Shown piece after piece: positions 6,514 to 11,485 of a DNA stretch of 11,485 nucleotides. A program made the translations under genes and the position numbers. The notes below the pieces were generated by a model, which ran no database searches, had not been told where the DNA came from, and worked only from the letters and a program-made list of their open reading frames with translations. The stretch's first letter is position 1. Every line of letters starts with the position of its first letter. Source of the DNA: an uncultured Oscillospiraceae bacterium (GTDB lineage: Bacteria; Bacillota; Clostridia; Oscillospirales; Oscillospiraceae); NCBI GenBank assembly GCA_934630555.1, contig CAKTXB010000046.1, positions 1-11,485 on the forward strand, written 5' to 3'.

Positions 6514-8032
6514 AAGCGCCGCCTCCTTCCTGCTCGTGTATGTTGACGATTTTCAGCGCGGCCTCCATCAGTACGTGACTGTTGGCCTCCTCGGCGCTGA
6601 AAATGGATGTGACTTGCCCCTCGGACATGACGACGATCCGGTCGCTCAGACCCAGCACTTCCGGCAGTTCCGACGAGATGATGATCACGGCCATACCGGC
6701 CCCGGCCAGCTCGTTGATGAGCCGGTAGATCTCGGTTTTTGCGCCGACGTCGATGCCGCGGGTCGGCTCGTCCAGGATCAGCACGCGCGGACTCATCATC
6801 AGCCACTTTGCGATGACGACCTTCTGCTGATTGCCGCCGGACAGCTCGCCGACCTTTTTATTAAGATCCGGCGTCTTGATGTTCAGCCGCTCACGGTATT
6901 CCTGACCGCAGCGGTCTTCCGAAGCCTTGCTGCACACGCCAAAACGGCTGAGCTGCTTCATTTTGATCAGGACCTCGTTGAATAGAACGCTCTGCCGCAG
7001 GCACAGGCCCTGCTCACGGCGATCCTCCGGGATCAGACCGATGCCCGCGCGGATGGCGCTGCGTGCTGAGCGGAAGTTGACACGCTTGCCGTCCATATAA
7101 ATCTCACCGCTGTCAAGCTTGTCCACGCCGAACAGCGCCGTGATGACCTCCGAGCGTCCGGCTCCGACAAGGCCGAAGAAGCCGAGCACCTCGCCGCTGC
7201 GGACATCGAAGCTGACGTCCTCAAAGACGCCCCGGCGCGTCAGGTGTTTTGCCTCCAGCACGGCGGCGCCGATTTCGTGCGGCTGCTTGTTGTAATAGTC
7301 GTTGATGGTCCGGCCGATCATGTGCTGGATGATGCGCTCCTGCGTGGCAGCGGCATCGTTTGGGAACGTAGCGATGTTCTGGCCGTCACGGAAGACCGAG
7401 ATGCGGTCGGAGATTTCGGTGATCTCCTCCAGCTTGTGCGAAATGTAGAAGATGCCGGTACCTCTTTTCTTCAGTGTGCGGATGACGTCAAAGAGCACCT
7501 CAGCTTCCTTCTTGCTCAGAGAGGAGGTCGGCTCGTCCATGATGATGACCTTTGCGTTCCGCGACACCGCGCGTCCAATCTCCAGCATCTGCCGCTGCGC
7601 GACAGAGAGCTTACAGGCCAGCGTGCGCGGGGAGATGTTCAGCCCCAGCAGCTGTAAGACCTCCTGTGCATCGGCGTTCAGCTTTTTATAGTCGATTTTG
7701 CCGAATTTGTTGGTCGGCAGGTGGCCGAGAAACAGGTTTTTGGCCACGCTGACCATCGGTGCGATCGTCAGTTCCTGATAGATACAGCTGATGCCCATAT
7801 CAATGGACTCCTGAATGCTGCGGAACGTGGCTGGCTTTCCCTCAAAAAGATACTCGCCCTCGTCGCGGGTGTAGACGCCGGTCAGAACCTTCATCAGCGT
7901 CGATTTGCCTGCGCCGTTTTCGCCAACCACGGCGTGCACCTCGCCCGGATATATATCCAGATCCACATGGTTCAGCGCCAGTACGCCAGGAAAGGCCTTT
8001 GTGATGCCCCTGACTTCCAGAATTGGCTGCAT
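6506..8032 (-). CDS. Sugar ABC transporter ATP-binding protein with two ATPase domains (RbsA/MglA/AraG-like)
   Basis: The 508-residue cytoplasmic protein has two nucleotide-binding domains in tandem. Domain 1 has Walker A GENGAGKST (37-45), a variant signature LSVAQRQML (142-150), Walker B VIIMDEP (162-168) and switch histidine H199. Domain 2 has a degenerate Walker A GLVGAGRSE (287-295) in which Lys is replaced by Arg, a canonical signature LSGGNQQ (397-403), Walker B VLILDEP (417-423) and serine (SSELPE) in place of the switch histidine. One active and one degenerate site is the norm for this family, so this is not a defect. The start follows GGGGGAT about 12 bases upstream. It is 42 bases downstream of the URO-D gene and overlaps the first permease. 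Confidence 0.95.
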   Translation of the reverse strand: MQPILEVRGITKAFPGVLALNHVDLDIYPGEVHAVVGENGAGKSTLMKVLTGVYTRDEGEYLFEGKPATFRSIQESIDMGISCIYQELTIAPMVSVAKNLFLGHLPTNKFGKIDYKKLNADAQEVLQLLGLNISPRTLACKLSVAQRQMLEIGRAVSRNAKVIIMDEPTSSLSKKEAEVLFDVIRTLKKRGTGIFYISHKLEEITEISDRISVFRDGQNIATFPNDAAATQERIIQHMIGRTINDYYNKQPHEIGAAVLEAKHLTRRGVFEDVSFDVRSGEVLGFFGLVGAGRSEVITALFGVDKLDSGEIYMDGKRVNFRSARSAIRAGIGLIPEDRREQGLCLRQSVLFNEVLIKMKQLSRFGVCSKASEDRCGQEYRERLNIKTPDLNKKVGELSGGNQQKVVIAKWLMMSPRVLILDEPTRGIDVGAKTEIYRLINELAGAGMAVIIISSELPEVLGLSDRIVVMSEGQVTSIFSAEEANSHVLMEAALKIVNIHEQEGGGAYE

Positions 8033-8074
8033 TCGTATTCAATCCCCCTTGTTTGCTTTTTGCGGTTTTTACAG

Positions 8075-9349
8075 TTACGCCTTCCAGAGCCGGTCCACCA
8101 GCTCACGCGTAATGCGGCACCATTTTACCACATTATCCGGGTTGTTGCCCAGAGTGTTGTTGTCCTTCATAATGAACTCTACGCGGCAGCCCTGTGCCTT
8201 TTCCAGCACCTCCGTCAACTCGCTGCGGACGGACTTTTCATCCATGTCGTGCATGGCCAGCGGTGTGGCGCGCGGCTTGTAGGAGTATATAAAGCGCTGA
8301 TTCAGATTTTCTGCCATCTTCTCCTTGTCGGCCCAGGCCGAAACGGACACGCGGCGGAGATTCTTGGTATCCTTGATGACGTGCCAGCGCTTGTCAATCG
8401 GCTCGCAGCAGCCATAGCAGTTCAGGCCAAAGCGTTCCAGCAGCGGCTTCTGATACGGATAGATGAATTCGGCGAACATGGACGGGGAAATGGACAGCGT
8501 CTCCTGGCTTTCCAGGAAGCCCCACATGTTGGCCGGATGGACTTTCCCGTCCGCGCCGGTCACGGGCAGCTCGTCGGTATAGCCGAAGCCGCCGGAGCCG
8601 ACATAGGTGTCGTTCGTGTTGGAGGCCAGCAGGCCGTTTCGCTCAAGGAAATCGAGCTTGTGCATGTTGCTGTGCATCAGGATCTCCATCAGGCGGTGTA
8701 CCGATTCCGGCTCCTCGATCAGATCCTCAAAATACTCCTGCATGCCGCGCAGCAGGATGACCTCGCGCGTCATACCGAGCGACCACCACCAGTTGGTGTG
8801 CTGCCGGACGGTCAGGATCCCGTCAAAGATCTTTTCGACCAGCGCCTTGAGCTCAGCGGATTTTTCCCAGTCCACCGTGATGCTGGCGTCGTGCAGCTCA
8901 GAGAGCTTTTCATAGTCGGTGAGCGGCGGCGTCCAAGTGTAGGCGCCCTTGCCCTCACCGCCGACCATCTCCACCGGCAGGCCGAAGTCCGACTGCGTAT
9001 AAACGTGTGGAACATTGATATAGGGCTCGATCACGCGGTCGTCGCCCATGCGGGTGCCCCAAAAGATTTGCTTGCGCAGATAGCGCTCATAATCCTGCGC
9101 CAGCGGGGAGACGCAGCTGCTTTCCGTGATGATCTCGTCCCAGCCGTTTTCCGGATCACAGAAGATGATTGGCCGCGTGGCCTCCAGCTTGTTGTGCCGC
9201 AGCCAGAGCGAACGCTTTTCCGCCTGTTCGGGTTGCTGTGCCAGTGCGGCGACCTGCTCGGCCAGACGGCGGAGCACGGTGAGATCCCGCTCCGGGACAG
9301 CGATGCGCTGCACGCTTTCTGCCCGGACAGCGACATCCATAATTGGCAT
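8075..9349 (-). CDS. URO-D-superfamily protein (uroporphyrinogen decarboxylase/methyltransferase-like), function unknown
   Basis: The 424-residue protein resembles a family usually labelled uroporphyrinogen decarboxylase or cobalamin-independent methionine-synthase-like and often seen with sugar genes in Clostridia; that recognition is from memory, not a search. It is longer than a true heme-pathway HemE (about 350). The N-terminal part has an EKRSLWLRHNKLEATRP stretch (44-60) and a CDPENGWDEI segment (64-73). In the barrel, C311-Y-G-C314-C315-E316 is a plausible metal-binding cluster, and KDNNTLGNNPDNVVKW (395-410) near the end is also distinctive. Zinc-bound Cys/His sites are used by corrinoid methyltransferases of this superfamily (MtaA, CmuA). 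It leads the operon, directly after the promoter, with GGAGGG upstream of the chosen ATG. Metabolic rather than heme function is inferred from the operon; the reaction is unknown. Confidence 0.75.
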   Translation of the reverse strand: MPIMDVAVRAESVQRIAVPERDLTVLRRLAEQVAALAQQPEQAEKRSLWLRHNKLEATRPIIFCDPENGWDEIITESSCVSPLAQDYERYLRKQIFWGTRMGDDRVIEPYINVPHVYTQSDFGLPVEMVGGEGKGAYTWTPPLTDYEKLSELHDASITVDWEKSAELKALVEKIFDGILTVRQHTNWWWSLGMTREVILLRGMQEYFEDLIEEPESVHRLMEILMHSNMHKLDFLERNGLLASNTNDTYVGSGGFGYTDELPVTGADGKVHPANMWGFLESQETLSISPSMFAEFIYPYQKPLLERFGLNCYGCCEPIDKRWHVIKDTKNLRRVSVSAWADKEKMAENLNQRFIYSYKPRATPLAMHDMDEKSVRSELTEVLEKAQGCRVEFIMKDNNTLGNNPDNVVKWCRITRELVDRLWKA

Positions 9350-9425
9350 GATGAGTTCCCTCCTGTATGGATTTCAAATGACCGGCCGGACACGGCAGGC
9401 TGTATGCGAGGCTGTTCCGGACTGG

Positions 9426-9454
9426 ATAATAAAAGACTACTTATTGTATCTCAA
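9426..9454 (-). promoter_or_regulatory. Sigma-A type promoter of the minus-strand operon
   Basis: On the minus strand, TTGAGA (9454-9449) and TATTAT (9431-9426) are 17 bases apart; each has five of six consensus bases. The predicted start is near 9419, about 70 bases before the URO-D start codon. A perfect TTGACA also lies at 9462-9457, but no good -10 sits at the right distance from it. Confidence 0.65.
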
Positions 9455-9574
9455 TTTGTCAAGACGGTTTTTGGAGAAAATGATTTGATTCGCCTCATTT
9501 CGTCAGAATATCCACAAAAATCGAAAGAATACTGTGAAAAATAGCCCAAACTTCTCCGGCAGAATCATACATGT

Positions 9575-9595
9575 TGTTCTTTATGCAGAAGAACA
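9575..9595. repeat. Inverted repeat upstream of the dehydratase promoter
   Basis: TGTTCTT and AAGAACA flank a 7-base centre, ending 12 bases before the -35 box of the plus-strand promoter. It could bind a regulator, but its sequence is unrelated to the two TGTACG sites downstream. Confidence 0.35.
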
Positions 9596-9606
9596 GAAGA
9601 TTTGTG

Positions 9607-9636
9607 TTGACAACCATGTTGTACGTGATTTATATT
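9607..9636 (+). promoter_or_regulatory. Strong sigma-A type promoter of the dehydratase gene
   Basis: A perfect TTGACA (9607-9612) and TATATT (9631-9636, five of six consensus) are separated by 18 bases; TTATAT at 9630 would give 17. The predicted start is near 9643, about 50 bases before the start codon. Palindromes overlap the spacer and the transcribed leader, so control by repression is likely. Confidence 0.75.
9610..9625. promoter_or_regulatory. Candidate operator 1 in the promoter spacer
   Basis: ACAAC-CAT-GTTGT (9610-9622) is a perfect-armed palindrome overlapping the end of the -35 box. It contains CATGTTGTACG (9615-9625), which matches CATCGTGTACG in the second site. The TTGTACGT core equals the central part of the Bacillus AraR operator consensus as I recall it, and the adjacent regulator is AraR-like. 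Confidence 0.5.
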
Positions 9637-9652
9637 GTGAGCAAGCAAACCG

Positions 9653-9670
9653 GTACACATCGTGTACGAT
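9653..9670. promoter_or_regulatory. Candidate operator 2 in the early leader of the dehydratase gene
   Basis: GTACAC-ATC-GTGTAC (9653-9667) is a perfect-armed 15-base palindrome about 10 bases past the predicted transcription start. It overlaps CATCGTGTACG (9658-9668), a copy of the motif in operator 1 spaced 43 bases away, which is about four helical turns. A repressor bound here would block early elongation, and two sites on one DNA face would allow cooperative binding. Confidence 0.55.
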
Positions 9671-9693
9671 CAAATTCAAAAAGGAGTTGCAGG

Positions 9694-11178
9694 ATGCAGG
9701 CAGTATTTCAGATTCATAAATTGGACAACGTCGGCGTCGTCATTGTTCCGCGCATGCAGGCGGGCAGCTGTTTTTCCATCGGCGGCGCGTCCTGTACAGC
9801 GCTCTGCGATGTTCCGTTCGGACATAAGGTCGCGCTGCGGGATATTCCAGCCGGAAGTCCGGTCATCAAATACGGGCACCGGATCGGCTTTGCCTCGCAG
9901 CCCATACAGAAAGGAGAATGGGTGCATTCTCACAATCTGAAAACGGCGCTTTCCGGCACGGAAGACTATATTTATACGCCGGACACGGACTGCGTGTGCG
10001 CGGAGTGCACGGATACGTTTTTGGGTTACGCGCGGCAGGACGGGAGCGTCGGGATCCGCAATGAGCTGTGGGTCCTGCCCATGGTGAGCTGCGTGAACCA
10101 TACGGCGCAGATGATCGTGGACGCGTTCCGCGAAAAGCACGGCGAGGCCATGGACATTTTCGCCATGCAGCAGCCCTTTGGCTGCTCACAGCTGGGCGAG
10201 GATCATGAGGCGACGGTGCAGATCCTGCGCGATTTGGCGACCCACCCGAACGTCGGCGGCGTCATTTTGCTTTCGCTCGGCTGTGAAAACAACGTAATGG
10301 ATACGTTTTTGGAGGGTCTTCCCGCGCACGCGCCGGAACGGGTGCTGCCGCTGGTCTGCCAGAAATCTGAGGACGAGATCGCGGATGGCGTCGCGCTGCT
10401 GGAGCAGCTGCGGACCGTGACGGCGGCAGATGTGCGGACACAGCAGCCGCTCAGCAAGCTCCGCGTCGGCTTTAAGTGCGGCGCGTCCGATGCCTTTTCC
10501 GGGATCACGGCCAATCCGCTGGCCGGAAAGCTCTGTGAAATGCTGGTGCAGCATGGCGCGGCAGCCGCGATGACCGAGGTGCCCGAGATGTTCGGTGCAG
10601 AAACACAGCTGATGAACCGCGCCGCCGACGAACAGGTATTTCGGGACGTGGTGTCCCTCATCAACGATTTCAAGCAGTATTACATTTCACACGGCCAGCC
10701 GGTGTATGAAAACCCGTCTCCCGGCAATAAAGAGGGTGGCATCACCACGCTGGAGGAAAAGTCACTCGGCTGCATCCAGAAGGGCGGCCGCTGCCGCGTG
10801 GATGGTGTGGTGTCCTACGGCGGGAAGCTGCGGTCGGCGGGTCTGAACCTGATCTGCGGCCCCGGCAACGACCCGATCGCCATCACGACCATGGCGGCAG
10901 CTGGCTGTCAGTTGATGATCTTCACGACCGGGCGCGGCAATCCGCTCGGAAGCGTCGTTCCGACCATCAAGCTAGCCTCCAACGCGCCGCTGGCCGCGCG
11001 CAAAAACGCGTGGATCGATTTCAGCGCAGCAGAGGTATTGCAGACACGGGATTTTTCAGCGCTGTCGGAAGCGCTTTACCGTCTTGTGCTGCAAACGGCA
11101 AACGGCGAATACCGCACCAAAAGCGAGATCGCCGGATATAAGGAAATTGGCATTTTCAAGAACGGCGTAACGCTGTAG
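9694..11178 (+). CDS. UxaA/GarD-family sugar-acid dehydratase (altronate dehydratase-like)
   Basis: The 494-residue protein matches the length of E. coli altronate dehydratase UxaA. These metal-dependent (typically iron) enzymes remove water from sugar acids to give 2-keto-3-deoxy acids. Residues about 1-82 form the SAF-like domain (GHKVALRDIPAG 43-54, GEWVHSHN 74-81). The catalytic part has GYARQDGSVGIRNE (111-124), PFGCSQLGED (161-170), LGCENN (195-200), KCGASDAFSGITANP (261-275), PSPGNKEGGITTLEEKSLGC (341-360) and GPGNDPIAITT (389-399), then TTGRGNPLG (411-419) before PTIKLASN. All family landmarks appear intact. I chose the ATG at 9694 because AAGGAG lies 7 bases upstream and the promoter lies just before; in-frame ATGs further upstream fall in the promoter. 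Altronate is the commonest substrate, but galactarate or another acid is possible. It shares a control region with the operon and is followed 11 bases later by a URO-D gene. Confidence 0.9.
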   Translation: MQAVFQIHKLDNVGVVIVPRMQAGSCFSIGGASCTALCDVPFGHKVALRDIPAGSPVIKYGHRIGFASQPIQKGEWVHSHNLKTALSGTEDYIYTPDTDCVCAECTDTFLGYARQDGSVGIRNELWVLPMVSCVNHTAQMIVDAFREKHGEAMDIFAMQQPFGCSQLGEDHEATVQILRDLATHPNVGGVILLSLGCENNVMDTFLEGLPAHAPERVLPLVCQKSEDEIADGVALLEQLRTVTAADVRTQQPLSKLRVGFKCGASDAFSGITANPLAGKLCEMLVQHGAAAAMTEVPEMFGAETQLMNRAADEQVFRDVVSLINDFKQYYISHGQPVYENPSPGNKEGGITTLEEKSLGCIQKGGRCRVDGVVSYGGKLRSAGLNLICGPGNDPIAITTMAAAGCQLMIFTTGRGNPLGSVVPTIKLASNAPLAARKNAWIDFSAAEVLQTRDFSALSEALYRLVLQTANGEYRTKSEIAGYKEIGIFKNGVTL

Positions 11179-11189
11179 GAGGGATCATC

Positions 11190-11485
11190 GTGACATCAAG
11201 AGAAAAGGTACGAAAGCTGTTCCGCCATGAGCCGACGGACGGCATCGTGATTGATTTTGGCTGCATGCCGTCGGACGGCATGAGCGCGGTTACGTATGCG
11301 AAGCTGGTGCAGGCGCTGGGCCTGCCTCCGCGGCCCGCGCGCATTTATGACATTTTCCAGCAGATCGTGGCTCCGGACCTCGATGTTATCAACGCCATGG
11401 GCGGCGACTTTGTCATGGCGCACCGGATGCGGGTGCGGTTCGGCATCAGCTGCCGGGAGTGGAAGCAGGATGTGCTGGCAAATGG
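11190..11485 (+). CDS. Second URO-D-superfamily protein, N-terminal part only
   Basis: A GTG start with GGAGGG 6 bases upstream opens a frame that runs off the right edge (98 codons visible). The beginning, TSREKVRKLFRHEPTDGIVI followed by DFG, is typical of methyltransferase-like members of the uroporphyrinogen decarboxylase superfamily, as is the segment YAKLVQALGL and the later DIFQQIVAPDLDVINAMGGD. It is a different subfamily from the 8075-9349 protein, which lacks this opening. It follows the dehydratase by 11 bases and should be in the same transcript. The active-site region lies outside the window, so decarboxylase and methyltransferase cannot be told apart. Confidence 0.85.
   Translation, partial: MTSREKVRKLFRHEPTDGIVIDFGCMPSDGMSAVTYAKLVQALGLPPRPARIYDIFQQIVAPDLDVINAMGGDFVMAHRMRVRFGISCREWKQDVLAN

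Larger units (their letters stand above)
9350..9693. promoter_or_regulatory. Divergent control region between the operon and the dehydratase gene
   Basis: This 344-base stretch is much richer in AT than its surroundings and holds no supported gene. It contains a minus-strand promoter (9426-9454), a plus-strand promoter (9607-9636) and several inverted repeats described separately. The leader of the minus-strand transcript (about 70 bases) includes an imperfect GC-rich hairpin with arms near 9386-9392 and 9413-9420. A plus-strand frame running through 9571-9693 into the dehydratase is ignored, since it crosses the promoter. Confidence 0.8.

Noticed and set aside
6506..8032. Arg for Lys in the second Walker A motif and Ser for the switch His as a sign of a broken ATPase
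   Set aside because: One degenerate nucleotide-binding site is normal in the RbsA/MglA family, so the gene is considered intact.
7721..9544. 607-codon plus-strand frame opposite the ATPase start and the URO-D gene
   Set aside because: It is the longest frame in the window, but it is antisense to two clear genes, has no ribosome binding site of note and no recognisable domains.
9571..9693. In-frame N-terminal extension of the dehydratase from an upstream ATG
   Set aside because: It would be translated from promoter DNA (TTGACA and TATATT lie inside it), there is no Shine-Dalgarno site, and the ATG at 9694 has AAGGAG at the right distance and matches the family length.

Overview
The window looks like a chromosomal carbohydrate-utilisation locus from a GC-rich member of the Clostridia, perhaps a gut Oscillospirales-type organism. 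This rests on strong GGAGG-type ribosome binding sites, a Gram-positive style lipoprotein, a GntR/LacI hybrid regulator and an overall gene content common in such genomes. The taxon is an inference. There are no rRNA, tRNA, CRISPR or insertion-sequence features.

Layout. Bases 1-108 are the C-terminal end of a plus-strand gene, possibly a sugar kinase. A strong hairpin with a U-tract on the minus strand (132-169) follows. From there to 9349 eight genes lie on the minus strand. Reading in the direction of transcription they are: a URO-D-superfamily protein (9349-8075), a two-domain sugar ABC ATPase (8032-6506), two RbsC-type permeases (6513-5506 and 5509-4526), a lipoprotein sugar-binding protein (4466-3399), a HIT-family protein (3321-2890), a LarA-like (nickel lactate racemase superfamily) protein (2877-1576) and an AraR-like regulator (1485-376). 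The ATPase and permease genes overlap one another. The regulator also has a promoter of its own. Bases 9350-9693 are a divergent control region. To its right, on the plus strand, are a UxaA/GarD-family sugar-acid dehydratase (9694-11178) and the start of a second URO-D-superfamily gene (11190, cut by the window end).

How the genes may work together. The ABC system would import a sugar or sugar derivative. The UxaA-type enzyme dehydrates an aldonic or aldaric acid to a 2-keto-3-deoxy acid. LarA homologues racemise or epimerise 2-hydroxyacids at C2, so the LarA-like protein could supply the right epimer. The truncated left-hand gene could be a kinase for the product. The two URO-D proteins belong to a superfamily that includes decarboxylases and corrinoid-linked methyltransferases, which raises the possibility of a methylated or otherwise modified substrate. 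The regulator probably acts at the divergent promoters, where two copies of CATNNTGTACG lie 43 bp apart in palindromic contexts. The enzyme families are well supported by sequence. The combined pathway and its substrate are inferences.
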